From Chamaelirium japonicum (Eukaryota > Streptophyta > Magnoliopsida > Liliales > Melanthiaceae): a stretch of DNA of 64,000 nt. Location of the stretch: the NCBI GenBank assembly GCA_947650365.1, contig CANTAL010000004.1:2081501-2145500 (forward strand), in the 5' to 3' direction. The notes under the pieces are model-generated. The model did not search any database. It was not told the DNA's origin and saw only the letters and a list, made by a program, of their open reading frames with translations. The translations under genes and the position numbers were made by a program. Shown one piece after another: positions 1-10,480 of the stretch. Numbering within the stretch: position 1 is the stretch's first letter; the number at the start of each line of letters is the position of its first letter.

Positions 1-2488
1 CTTGGTGAGCCGATTCTTTAAGGATTCAAGTTCGTGACCTTGCGCCTCGTAACGGTTCGTCAACACCTTGCTCTCCTCTTTCTCTTTGCGAAGATCCTCG
101 ATCTTGGCCTTGAGAGAGTTTTTCTTTGAAGCCAAAAGCTCCCTCAGCTTATCCCTCTCCTCATGGGCAGCCTCCAGTTCAGCTTTCAAACGGGATACCT
201 CAGATGCAGCCTCCCGTTCTCCTGCCCTCCTGGAGAGTTTGCTCGCGATTCTCAAAACTGCTGAGCTCTGCAGATGGACAAAGAGTTAGAATTATTCTGA
301 AGATACAATTCAAATACTTGATCAAGCAGATGCACATACCACTACTTCAAGCCTATCGAAGGCTTCGTCAAAAGGAGCATCCGGAAGGTTGCAAAGCTTT
401 CGAATCACACCAGTGGGGTGGTTAATATCAACATCACCCAAACTCTTTATCTTCTGAGCCAGGCCAGCAGGTGTACCTACAATCCATGCAGCAGTTCAAA
501 GTGTTAGAATATTTTCAAGCTTCAAAGGCAAGACAATCAAGGCAAGTTAGCACAATTACCTGAGGCTTCAACCCTCGGCTCCTTACCCTTCCCGTGGTCG
601 ATGCTCTTACCCTTGGGGGTAGACTTCTCCTTGATGGGGGTGGGCTCCGATTGGGGATGGGGAGTCTCATCACCCACGCGACTTCCTCTTTCCAGGTGTG
701 CTGGAGAAGGAATGTCTTGGAGAGGCGAGATCTCCCCTTCACCTTGCGGTTGAGCCCAGCCACGAGGGCTGCCATCTCCTCAGCCAGCGAGTGCGAGGGA
801 GGAGGAGGTTGTTCAACCTCCACACCCCCACTTGTAGTCACCCCTTCGAGACGAGGAACCTCGGGAGGTATCTGATCGAGGGGTGTAGGGTTGCTTCCAA
901 CCCCACCACTCCCCGATAGCTTGATTTTGAAGCGCAGTGGGTTCTTCTTCAAATCCCCAAAGTTATAAGCAGGAACCACTTTAGGGCCATCGCCCGTTGC
1001 ATCCATAATCTTACGGGCTCTAGCCTCGTCTATGAGGATCGGCTGTGAGTCCTCATCAGCACCACCAGTGGGGGTGAGAGGAATTTCTTCCTCGCCACCC
1101 CCATGTCCTTTGCCCCCATCTTCTTCATCATCTTCATCATCCTCATCGTCTCCATTTTCTCCCCCGTCGCTACCAGTGCTGTCATCAGCATCTTCATCAC
1201 CATCATCATCTCCACCCTCATCCTCTTCCTCTTCGCCTCCACCTTCCTCCTCTCTCCCTTTTTCCTCTTCTCCATCTTCCTCCTCCTTTTTCTTCTCATC
1301 ATCCTCCTGCTTGATGGGGATTTTCCTTTTCTTCGCCGGGCCCTTCTGTATCACCAATTTCTCCTCCGTGGGCAAGCTGCGCCTAGCTCCGTAAGCCTTC
1401 TTCTCAAATCGAAGTTTTCTAACAATTTTGCCTGACTGAGGGTCCTCCTCATAATCCGAGTAGATGACCTCGTTATCTTCATAACGAAGCTTCGACCGGT
1501 GGAGGAGGTTGGCATTGCCATGTCGGACCGGGCAATTCGAGAATTGCTTCCAAGACTGAGTCCCGCATGTCAACTCCAGAAAAAGATTATCAACAGCCCC
1601 TACTCGCTCCGAAGGCCACGAGAGAGCTCCTCCTGTACTGTACATATCTACCTCTTCGTGCACCTTGTACAGGGGAACCTCAGGTACAGACAGAGGAGTC
1701 CATGCGCCAGACACCGATAGCGGCCAATCCGTGTAGAGCTTGTCCGAGCCGATGGTGTCAATGATCGGCCGAAGGGCAGAGACACCCGTCAGATTGTAGA
1801 ATGGGCTATCCTTCCTCCAGGCCCATCGGTAATGATAAAAGAAATACCCCAGCTCGATCCGGGCTTCTTCACCTTCAGGGAGGCTGGAATAACATTCCCT
1901 GAGTTCCTTCTGGAAGTCCGACTCTACGCGGCAGAAGACCTAGATAATCCTCTAGGCGTTCCCCGAAACCTGCCCAGGGCAGAGACCGGAGGTGTTCAGC
2001 AACCTCGCGGCGAAAGAAGGCAATGAAAGGCGCAGTCCACAGTTGAGCTGGCCAATGGTGACGATGGTTCCCATCACTTGCTCCTTGCTCGCGTACGAGA
2101 CAAAGATTGTCCGCCTATCGATACCGAAAGCTGATAAAACTCCCGGAAGCGCTGGGCGAGCCTTTCCCTCTGTGAAGCATGCTAGCAGCTTCTGCAGTTT
2201 CTCCCTCTTCACGTCTGTAAGTTTGCCACCAATGTTATACCCAAATTCCGGTTCCGCCGACAGAGGCAGCTGCGGGCAGAGAACAAACTTTGCCTTGGGG
2301 ATCTGCTCTGGCCTTGATGGTGCTGAAGCAAATCCAACCCCCTGGTGCCTCTTTCCCAATTGACCCAGCTCAATAAGCTCTGCCTTGCCTTTGCCTCGGC
2401 CTTTCGGAGTAGAAGAAACTTCGACAATCTCCTTGCCCTTCCTCTTGGAAGGAACTGCACTCTTCTTCGAATTACCAGAAGATGCCAT
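1..2488 (-). pseudogene. Antisense extra gene (aORF) of element A, 3' end off-window
   Basis: This minus-strand gene lies between the expected end of pol and the 3' LTR, running against the element's own genes. Its start (methionine codon at 2486-2488, MASSGNSKKS...) matches that of the copy in B. The N-terminal part has a basic Lys/Arg stretch, then a conserved globular region (GTIVTIGQLNCGLRL, LNTSGLCPGQV) that recalls the plant 'putative gypsy type transposon' (Transposase_28-like) domain; that match is from memory. A long acidic Glu/Asp-rich run and a Pro-rich segment follow. Two GT...AG-bounded introns are visible on the minus strand (477-559 and 268-339), enclosing a 137-bp exon, and a coiled-coil exon runs to the window edge. 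Antisense extra ORFs downstream of pol are known in Tat-lineage elements; the function is unknown. The copy is broken, with about one break. Confidence 0.72.
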
Positions 2489-2589
2489 TTGACCTATCGA
2501 AAGGAAACAGAGAACAGGAGATGGGAAGCAAAAGCTCTGGACTTCGAAAATTTTCTGAAAACGTGAGGAGAAAATGACAGCGAGAAAAA

Positions 2590-2597
2590 CTTATATA
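2590..2597 (-). promoter_or_regulatory. TATA box of the element A antisense gene
   Basis: The minus strand reads TATATAAG about 100 bp upstream of the start codon at 2488, the usual distance for a plant core promoter plus a short 5' UTR. It lies between the tandem palindrome array (further upstream in this direction) and the gene. This supports the antisense gene having its own promoter. Transcription is not shown. Confidence 0.6.
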
Positions 2598-2599
2598 CC

Positions 2600-2929
2600 C
2601 AGGGTAAACCGGCGCACAGATCGAAAAGACACGTGTCTTCACCATATCAAATTGCGTGTTTTTGTAGGTACACGTGGCATCTATCCATAGCAAGCGCAAA
2701 ATCAGGCAAACCGTCGGACCAGACGAAGCGTCAGACCTACCGGTCCATGTAAACCAACTGTCCAAGTAAACCACCGGTCTGAGTGAACCGGACCGCCGAT
2801 TCAATGCCACATTCAGGCAAACCGAAGATTCAAAGCAGAAAAAATCAAACTCCATCGATATTCAAGACTGTCAAAGATCAAAGGAGGAGAACAAGCTATA
2901 CCACTTCCTCAAAAGTACAGGTTCAAGAC
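2600..2929. other. Spacer between the antisense gene promoter and the palindrome array (A)
   Basis: This is non-coding sequence upstream of the antisense gene. It contains short degenerate repeats built on ACCGGTC and GTAAACC (about 2735-2800), which recur at the same place in element B (about 15540-15610). No gene is seen. It is probably the distal promoter of the antisense gene. Confidence 0.5.
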
Positions 2930-4085
2930 TTTGACCTGACCGTCTGATTTTAACCGATTGGTCAAACTTGACCGATCGGTCAGAATCAACCGATCGGTCA
3001 ATTTTTTACTAGATCTGGCAAAAAACTTGTGTTTTTTGCCGATCACCCAATCCTTGACCGGTTGATTTTAACCGATCGGTCAAACTTGATCGATCGGTCA
3101 AAATCAACCGATCGGTCGATTTTCTACTGGATCTGGCAAAAAACTTGTGTTTTTTTGCCGATCACCCAATCCTTGACCGGTTGATTTTAACCGATCGGTC
3201 AAACTTGACCGATCGGTCAAATTCAACTGATCGGTCGATTTTCTACTGGATATGGCAAAAAACTTAGGTTTTTTGCCGATCACCCGAACCTTGACCGGCT
3301 GATTTTAGCCGATCGGTCAAACTTGACCGATCGATCAAAATCAACCGATCGGTCGATTTTCTACTGGATCTGGCAAAAAACTTAGGTTTTTTGCCGATCA
3401 CCCGAACCTTGATTGGCTGATTTTAGCCGATCGGTCAAACTTGACCGATCGGTCAAAATCAACCGATCGGTCGATTTTCTACTGGATCTGGCAAAAAACT
3501 TAGGTTTCTTGCCGATCACCCGAACCTTGACCGGCTGATTTTAGCCGATCGGTCAAACTTGACCGATCGGTCAAAATCAACCGATCGGTCGATTTTCTAC
3601 TGGATCTGGCAAAAAACTTAGGTTTTTTGCCGATCACCCGAACCTTGACCGGCTGATTTTAGCCGATCGGTCAAACTTGACCGATCGGTCAAAATCAACC
3701 GATCGGTCGATTTTCTACTGGATCTGGCAAAAAACTTAGGTTTTTTGCCGATCACCCGAACCTTGACCGGCTGATTTTAGCCGATCGGTCAAACTAGACT
3801 GATCGATCAAAATCAACCGACCGGTCGATTTTCTACTGGATCTGGCAAAAAACTTAGGTTTTTGGCCGATCACCCGAACCTTGATCGGTTGATTTTAGCA
3901 GATCGGTTAAACTTGATCGATCGGTCAAAATCAACCGATCAGTCAATTTTCTACTGGATCGGTCAAAAAACCATGTTTTTTGACCGATCACCCAATCCTT
4001 GATCGGTTGAATTTGACCGATCGGTCAAACTTGACCGATCGGTCAAAATTGACTGATCGGTCAAAATTGACCGATCAGTCTTTTT
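2930..4085. repeat. 118-bp tandem array of GACCGATCGGTC palindromes (element A)
   Basis: About ten head-to-tail units. Successive units start at 3291, 3409, 3527 and 3645, exactly 118 bp apart. Each unit carries about three copies of the GATCGGTCA motif, including the perfect 16-bp palindrome TTGACCGATCGGTCAA, plus a short inverted-repeat-like stretch (GGCAAAAAACTTAGG...TTTTTTGCCGATC). Its position just before the 3' LTR fits the hypervariable tandem repeats known in Tat/Ogre elements, which can seed satellite DNA. Each palindrome is also a back-to-back pair of W-box cores (TTGACC), the binding motif of WRKY factors; any regulatory use is inference. Confidence 0.93.
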
Positions 4086-4179
4086 TATGCTAACATTCGA
4101 CAAGCTTCTTCGTGCCTTTTTGCGACAGGGGGTTGCTGTTTTTTGCACCAAATCCAAGCCAGCCAGAACGAACTCTAGC

Positions 4180-4197
4180 TAACTTGGAGGGGGTAAC
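4180..4197 (+). other. Polypurine tract of element A
   Basis: The stretch AACTTGGAGGGGGTAAC sits directly before the 3' LTR start at 4198 and is identical to the stretch before B's 3' LTR. A purine run here is the standard plus-strand priming site of LTR elements. Confidence 0.75.
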
Positions 4198-4949
4198 TGT
4201 GGGTGCAAATTTTGGTAGAAGTTTACCAACTACCACTGGACCCACCGGCCCTGCCTGGTGAGCCCACAACGACTACCACTGGACCCACCGGCCCTGCCTG
4301 GTGGGCCCACAACGACTACCACGGGACCCACCGGCCCTGCCTGGTGGGCCCACGAGGACCACCGTGGGACCCACCGGCCCTGCCTGGTGGGCCCACGAGG
4401 ACTATCGTGGGACCCACCGGCCCTGCCTGGTGGGACCAAGAGCCTGTGGAATCCCCCAGAAGACGGTAGCGGGGCCCGCCAGCTTTACCTGGAGGATCCC
4501 CAGATGCTGCAGCAGAAACCGCCATTTACCACCAGAGAATCCTATAAATAGCAGAGCCTTCGAGTATAAAAAGATCCGAAATCCATTTTCCACTTCCGAG
4601 ATCTGATTTTCAGAATCCAGAGCTCTGGAATCTCTCAGCTCCCCATCTATCGTCTCTCTTTGATCTTCTTCTCTCCTTCGAAGAGATCAGAGTGTTCCTA
4701 GTGATACTCGGCCTGTCGAGATCACTTCAACATAAGTGTTAGTGAATTCGGGTTGCTCCCTATAGCACGGAGACGTAGTCTTCGGCTGAACTCCGAGATC
4801 ACCTCTTGTGTCTACTCTCTGAATGCATTTCTCTGTTTAAGTATTGAGAACGACAACCTCAACAACAGATCAAACAACGATCTTCCATTTCAACTCCAAT
4901 TGACTAGTGAGGCGAGGTCTTCGGGTCGGCACGAAGATTTTCCCCCACA
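4198..4949 (+). repeat. 3' LTR of element A
   Basis: A 752-bp LTR starting TGTGGGTGC and ending CCCCCACA, the same ends as B's LTRs. It holds five copies of a 43-bp GC-rich repeat (about 4238-4436), a TATA box (TATAAATA at 4543-4550) and a pyrimidine-rich stretch. The sequence differs from B's LTRs at many places, so A is a separate insertion. Its pair partner is off-window, so its age cannot be estimated here. Confidence 0.9.
4238..4436 (+). repeat. 43-bp tandem repeats in the LTR of element A
   Basis: Five units of GGGACCCACCGGCCCTGCC-type sequence, each an imperfect inverted repeat (GGGACCCACC against GGTGGGCCC) able to form a hairpin. They lie about 100-300 bp upstream of the LTR TATA box, where U3 enhancer repeats are expected. 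Confidence 0.85.
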
Positions 4950-4988
4950 ATGATCTTAGCATATGTGCGGACACCCTAGAGGCATACT
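4950..4988 (-). repeat. 39-bp scrap of copia element C's LTR between A and B
   Basis: All 39 bases match C's other LTR at 43613-43651. It shows that A and B both inserted into the same LTR of C, only 39 bp apart. The part of this LTR corresponding to 43498-43612 must lie left of element A, outside the window. Confidence 0.9.
4984..4988. repeat. Target-site duplication of element B, left copy (ATACT)
   Basis: ATACT before the left LTR matches ATACT at 18316-18320 after the right LTR. The uninterrupted site in C's other LTR reads GGCATACTACG (about 43645-43655). The one-base offset on the right makes the match slightly imperfect. Confidence 0.7.
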
Positions 4989-5788
4989 TGTGGGTGCAAA
5001 TTTTGGCAAAGAAGTTTGCAAGCAGCGGGACCCACCGGCCCTGCTTGGTGGGCCCATGAAGACTACAGCAGGACCCACCAGCCCTGCTTGGTGGGCCCAC
5101 GCAGACTACAGCGGGACCCACCGGCCCTGCCTGGTGGGCCCACGAAGACTACAGCGGGACCCACCGGCCCTGCCTGGTGGGCCCATGAAGACTACAGCGG
5201 GACCCACCGGCCCTACCTGGTGGGCCCACGAAGACTATCGCGGGACCCACCGGCCCTGCCTGGTGGGCCCAATAGCCTGTGAAATCCCCCAGAAGACGGT
5301 AGCGGGGCCCGCCAGCTTTACCTGGAGGATCCCCAGATACTGCAGCAGAAACCACCATTTACCACTAGAGAATTCTATAAGTAGCAGAGCCTTCGAATGT
5401 AAAAGGATCCGATTTCAAATCCAGAGAGAAAATCCAGTGCCATCATCATCTGATATCTGATTTCAGAAATCAGAGCCCTGGAAGTTCCAACCCTCTCAAT
5501 CTCTAATTCTTCTTGATCTTCTTCTTATCCTCGAAGAGATTAGAGAGACCTCAGTGACACTCGGCCTGTCGAGGTCACTTTGATCAAAGTGTTAGTGAAT
5601 TCGAGTTGCTCCCTATAGCACGGAGACGTAGGCTTCGGCTGAACTCCGAGATCACATCTCTTGTATCTAATTTTCTCTGCTTGCATATTGAGAGTCCCAA
5701 CTTCCATCGACAGATCAAACAACAATCTTCAACTTCAATTGACTGGTGAGGTGAGGTCTTCGGGTCGGCACGAAGATTTTCCCCCACA
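4989..5788 (+). repeat. 5' LTR of element B
   Basis: An 800-bp LTR, TGTGGG...CCCACA. It has six copies of the 43-bp repeat (5027-5272), a TATA-like box (TATAAGTAG at 5376-5384) and a U5 end identical to that of A and of B's 3' LTR. It is exactly 43 bp longer than the 3' LTR, that is, one repeat unit. Confidence 0.93.
5027..5272 (+). repeat. 43-bp tandem repeats in the 5' LTR of element B
   Basis: Six units of the GGGACCCACCGGCCCTGCC repeat with inverted-repeat character. The 3' LTR has five units. The one-unit difference accounts for the whole length difference between the two LTRs. Confidence 0.88.
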
Positions 5789-5791
5789 GTT

Positions 5792-5808
5792 TGGCACCGT
5801 CTGTGGGA
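5792..5808 (+). other. Primer-binding site of element B
   Basis: TGGCACCGTCTGTGGGA begins three bases after the 5' LTR. It resembles the TGGCGCC-type sites of Tat/Athila-lineage elements. I do not assign the tRNA. Confidence 0.75.
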
Positions 5809-5952
5809 TCAGAACGAAAAGTCAAGCTCTCTCCACTACTATCAGATCGGTTGAGCATACAACTGATCTTCATAGCCAAACTTCCTTGCCTCCTCGGTTA
5901 AGCAAACAACCGCTCGGACATCGGCACTCTTGTTGCACCCTTCGCTCTCTGA

Positions 5953-7930
5953 ATGGCGAGAACGAAGCACCAGGGTCAACCAGAAGGAAGTAACACTCAA
6001 CAACAAGCTCGTCCTGAGACTCGATCAATGAGTCAAAGGCTCAACTTCGGACAGCCCCTTGCTGTTCCTGAGATAGGGGTTTGCTCAGGGAGTGGGAGAT
6101 CTGTCGATCGACCTATCACCCAACCCGCACGACAATCGATTGGGCAAACTACCCCCGCTCCTACTGAAGACCCTCCATCGACCTATCAAATCTCGGCGGT
6201 CGATTTCCAACTACTTCAACTGGCAAAGCAGAATGCCACCCTCACTGCTGAGAGGGATGCACTCAAGAAGGCAGCCTCCGAGGCTGGAATTGCTCTTCCC
6301 ATCCCCTCGACTAATGAGAGGGTCGATCGGCCACGACCATCAATCCACTCCGAGCAAAGGAGATCAATAGGCACTGTTGCCCCCGGGAGGATTCATCGCG
6401 ACCCAACTCCCTCTGCTGCCCCGTGGAAACAGAGTGTTTGGGATCGACTCGACGATGAGTCCTCCCAATCTTCTTCTGGTCGCAACTGCGATAGGAAGAC
6501 ACCTTCAAAGCTCGATATACCAAGGAGGCACCAAATGAGAGGCGCTCCTTCGAAGAGTAGAGTCTCCCCTTCCATTCCACCTCAATATGGACTTGGATCG
6601 GACCTTCGACACTGACTTCAGCCAGTAAATACTTCAATGCCTGAGCAAGACCTTGCGATCTTGCCTCTTGACCCACACCTAGGTCGAGGACATGGTCGTA
6701 GGGACAGGTATTCCTCTGCCGGACCTCTCCATCGAAGCCTCTTCGAATCAACATTTCCAAGGGGATAGAGAACTCCTATCCTCCCCAAATTCAACTGCGT
6801 CAAAGGAGATCCGACTCTCCATATACTTGCCTTCAAGCAAGCCTTGACACCGCACGAAGAAGAGAACAACGTGCTTTGTCGCACTTTCGCCGGGAGTCTC
6901 GATGAGCCCTCACTTGATTGGTATCATAATCTCCGAGCTGGGTCCATCACCCAGTTTGGTGTTTTGGCTAACCTTTTCGTGCAGCATTATCAACTCAATC
7001 TGAAGCCAGAAAAGAAGCTCGACTCCCTCTATCGGCTGAGGATGGGTGCTGATGAGACTCTCCACAATTTCACTAGGAGATTTCGCAACGAGCATGCTGC
7101 TCTCTCTGGAAGACATCTGGATGATGAAGCCATCATGTTGGCTTTTCAGAACGCCCTCCGATTCGATCTACACATCTACAACGACTTCATTCGCAATCCC
7201 CCTTCTTCTCTGGGTTCTATGTTTGATCGGATCCAGAGAGAGATTGAGGTCGAAGATGATCAAGTCGCTCGAAAAGGGCGAGAAACGAAACGAAGACCGG
7301 CGGAAAGAGATGCTCCAAAGTATGCTGCCAAAGCTCACAACGCTGAGGCAGCAGCTCCCCCAGTCAACAAACGGCCAAAGAATGATGGACGTCGATCTCC
7401 TACGAAGACCACTTTCACCGAGTGGAATCTGCCGGTCGAACAGATCCTCGATCGCATTCAACACGAAGAATTCCTTCGAAGGCCCAATCCGCTTCAGCCA
7501 AACTCAAAATTCACGGCTGACAAAACGGTTTACTGCGACTTCCATCGAAGTCATGGCCATTCCACCGATCGGTGCTATCGACTGAAATTCCATCTTGAAG
7601 ATTTATTGCGAGAAGGCCACCTTCAAGAGTTCGTCAAAGGCGGACAAGATCAATGTCGAGCCTCTGCAAAGGGGAAAGAAGCATGTTGGATCCATCAAAT
7701 CTCCTCCAACCGGCAACCTATCTCTGTGAATGCCAACGTCTTTGGTATTCATGGAACATTGCACAATCAAACCTTGACCGGGAAGGAAGTGGATCGGCAG
7801 GTTCGACGCATCTTCCACGTTCGTTCTGCTACGAACAAGGAGGATACCTGGATCGAGAAGCCTATCGAAGGTTTGCCTTGGCCATCCATTGTTTTCAACG
7901 ACTCCGATCTTCAAGGAGTCCACACTCCCC
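5953..7930 (+). pseudogene. gag region of element B
   Basis: Starts MARTKHQGQPEG with a Gln/Pro-rich leader and a short coiled-coil-like stretch (LAKQNATLTAERDALKKA). The capsid core follows (LDWYHNLRAGSITQFGVLA, LYRLRMGADETLHNF), typical of the Retrotrans_gag family. A zinc-knuckle-like motif of Tat type (YCDFHRSHGHSTDRCYRLK) lies at about 7530-7590. The role is particle assembly and RNA packaging. This region shares the element's breaks. Confidence 0.85.
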
Positions 7931-7939
7931 ATCGAGACC

Positions 7940-8420
7940 CCCTGGTCTTGAAACTCCTCATTGACGGAAGCACCGTCAATCGAATCCTCATCGACACCGG
8001 GAGTTCCATCGATATTATATTCTCAGATTGTTTCAAACGTCTGGGACATAGATACTCAAGCCTCGACGTCGTCCCGACCGTAATCACTGGCTTCAACGGC
8101 GAATAAAGCATCACGGTGGGCGAATCGAGATTCACTCTCGACCTTAGTCGAGAGACTGGAGTCTCGATGAGGTTTGCAATTGTCGAAGGAGTATCCAGCT
8201 ACAACGCCATTCTCGGGCGACTATTCCTTTACCAGATCAATGCCATCTTTTCTTCTTACCACCAACTACTCAAGTTTGCAACGGGAGAAGGCATTGTCTG
8301 CATACGAGGTGATCAGCAAGCTGGGAGGTCTTGTGAGGCTGCTGTAGCTAAAATAGATCATAAGATCAATATTGCTCCTTTGAAGCGGCCGCGAGACAAA
8401 ACTGGTCCCTCCAAATAGCA
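7940..8420 (+). pseudogene. Aspartic protease region of element B
   Basis: Contains the active-site motif LIDTGSSIDIIF and the downstream ILGR motif (YNAILGRLFLYQ) of retropepsins. It lies between gag and RT, as in all Ty3/gypsy elements. It would have processed the polyprotein. Confidence 0.85.
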
Positions 8421-8569
8421 ATTAAAGGAGATTCCACTAGCCGATCCTCCACCAATCGAATGGGAAGCCTCACCTTCAATTGAAGAAATCATCCCTATCA
8501 ATATCGGCAGAGGAGATCTCCACCGACAAACTTTCATTGGTACCGGTCTTAGCGATGCAGAAGCGCAAC

Positions 8570-9560
8570 ACATGGTATTCTTCCTCCAGTCCAATATCGA
8601 TGTATTTGCTTGGTGCTTTGAAGACATGCCTGGGATCAATCCAGATGATGCTTGTCACAGGCTCGCTATCAAAGAAGAAGTGAAGCCAATCAAGCAAAAG
8701 CCACGCACAATCCGACCAGAATTACAAATTGCTGTTCAAGAAGAGATCAGCAAACTACTCGCAGCAGGCTTCATCCGTGAAGTAGAGTATCCTACTTGGA
8801 TCTCTAATATTGTTGTTGTCCCAAAGAAGAACGAAAAGGTCAGAGTGTGCATCGACTTCACCAACCTCAACAAGGCTTGTCCCAAAGATCCATTCCCCAT
8901 GCCAAGGATAGATAGACTCGTCGATGCCACTGCTGGCCACGAGCTATAGTCTTTTATGGATGGATACTCTAGGTACAACCAAATTCCACTTCACGCTGAT
9001 GATCAAGAGAAAACATGCTTTGTGACCAGCAGAGGTCTCTATTGTTACAATGTAATGCCATTCGGCCTCAAAAATACTGGTTCCACTTATCAAAGGCTAG
9101 TCACAAAGATGTTTGAAGGTCAAATCGGTCGCAACGTCGAAGTCTACATCGACGATCTCCTCACAAAGAGCTCCATTCGAGACAAGCATTTATCCGATCT
9201 GGTGGAAACCTTTCAAGTCCTTCGAAAGTATCGCATGAAGCTTAATCCAGCCAAGTATGCTTTCGGAGTTCAATCGGGCAAATTCCTGGGTCATCTTGTG
9301 ACCAGGAGAGGCATTGAAGCCAATCCCGACCAAATTCGAGCCATTCTCGACATGCCATCACCTACCAATCGAAAGGAAGTACAATGCCTTACTGGAAGAC
9401 TTGCTGCCCTCAATAGATTCATCTCAAAGTCTTCCGACAAATGTAAGCCTCTCTTCGACAAACTACGAAAGGCGGATACTTCAGGGTGGAGTTCAACTTG
9501 CGAAGAAGCTTTTCAGAGCATCAAGAAATATCTGGTGCAAACTCCCATCCTGACGGCTCC
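8570..9560 (+). pseudogene. Reverse transcriptase region of element B
   Basis: Shows the gypsy RT landmarks in order: NIVVVPKKNEKVRVCIDF, NKACPKDPFPMPRID, YNVMPFGLKNTGSTYQR, the catalytic YIDD (VEVYIDDLLTKS) and the FLGHLVTRRGI connection motif. It would have made the DNA copy of the element RNA. Part of a broken polyprotein. Confidence 0.9.
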
Positions 9561-10480
9561 TCTTCCCAAAGAAGACTTGTGGCTCTATCTCGCCGTAACC
9601 GATCAAGCAATCAGTGTGGTCCTAGTTAGTAGAAGAGAAGGCATCGAACATCCAGTTTATTACATCAGTCATACTCTTCTTCCGACTGAGACTCGCTACT
9701 CAAAAACTGAGAAGGTCATCCTGGCCTTGCTCACTGCATCACATCGTCTCCAACCCTACTTTGTCTCTCATCAGATCACTGTCATTTCAGAACACCCACT
9801 CAAAGATATTGTTGACAAAGCTGGTCGAGCTGGTCGTATGACCAAATGGGTGATCAAAATGAGCTCTCTAGGAATTCTATTTGAATCTCGCACTTCCATC
9901 AAAGGTCAAGCCATTGTTGATTTTCTAGCTGACTTTCCAGTTGAAGACCCCATCTCTTGGGAAGTAGACGTCGATATGCGCCTAGAAGATGAAGCTGATC
10001 CTCCGTTCAGTCTTGCAATGAAAACCGATCCAAGCCTCGAAGCAATCACCACAACTCCTCCATGGAAGCTTTACACTGATGGAGCTTCAAGTGCGATCGG
10101 TTCGGGAACTGGGATAGTCTTGGTATCCCCCGAACTTGATCATCTACAGAAGGCCACTCTTCTCGGGTTCAATGCCACCAACAACGAAGCCGAATACGAA
10201 GCACTCATTTACGGACTCGAAATGGCGGAATCCCTGGGGGTAGATCGAATCATCGTCTACAGCGACTCCCAGTTGATCATAAGGCAAATCAATGGAGAGT
10301 ATACAGCTCGAGAAGAAAGAATGCAACTCTATTTGGCCTTAGTACGACGTCTTCAATAATGTTTCACTAATGCTGAATTCATTCAAATCCCAAGAGCAGA
10401 GAACCGAGAAGCAGATGCCTTAGCCAATGCTGCCTCAGTTCTTGGAGACTCACTCGGAGGAAGGCAAATACAGATCGATT
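9560..10480 (+). pseudogene. Dual RNase H region of element B (gypsy-type plus archaeal-type)
   Basis: The first domain follows RT directly (LYLAVTDQAISVVLV, YYISHTLLPTETRYSK), the usual gypsy RNase H. A second, complete-looking RNase H follows (LYTDGASSAIGSG, NNEAEYEALIYGLE, VYSDSQLIIRQI) with the D-E-D residues of the archaeal/plant type. A second RNase H between the first one and integrase is a known mark of Tat-lineage elements and is the main basis for the lineage call. Confidence 0.87.

Larger units (their letters stand above)
1..4949 (+). mobile_element. Element A: Tat-lineage Ty3/gypsy retrotransposon, 3' part only (enters from the left edge)
   Basis: This is the downstream part of an LTR retrotransposon of the same family as element B. 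It holds the antisense extra gene (minus strand), a 118-bp tandem array, a purine-rich tract and a complete 3' LTR, in the same order as in B. Its gag-pol and 5' LTR would lie left of the window. It ends at 4949 and abuts 39 bp of copia element C, so it inserted into C's LTR. The Tat assignment is inferred from its relation to B. The visible coding part is broken, with about one or two breaks. Confidence 0.88.

Noticed and set aside
1032-1435. Ser-rich and hydrophobic plus-strand frames opposite the antisense gene (also 13718-14344)
   Set aside because: They mirror the acidic Glu/Asp codons of the minus-strand gene (GAA/GAG read as TTC/CTC).
2930-4085. CRISPR-like look of regularly spaced palindromic repeats (also 15755-17430)
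   Set aside because: Units are head-to-tail without unique spacers, lie in a plant retrotransposon, and no cas-like gene is present.
4203-4606. Collagen-like Gly-Pro-rich frames (GPTGPAWWAHE repeats), also at 4963-5460 and 17544-17986
   Set aside because: They are read through the 43-bp LTR repeats (43 is not a multiple of 3, so all frames look alike) and are open on both strands.
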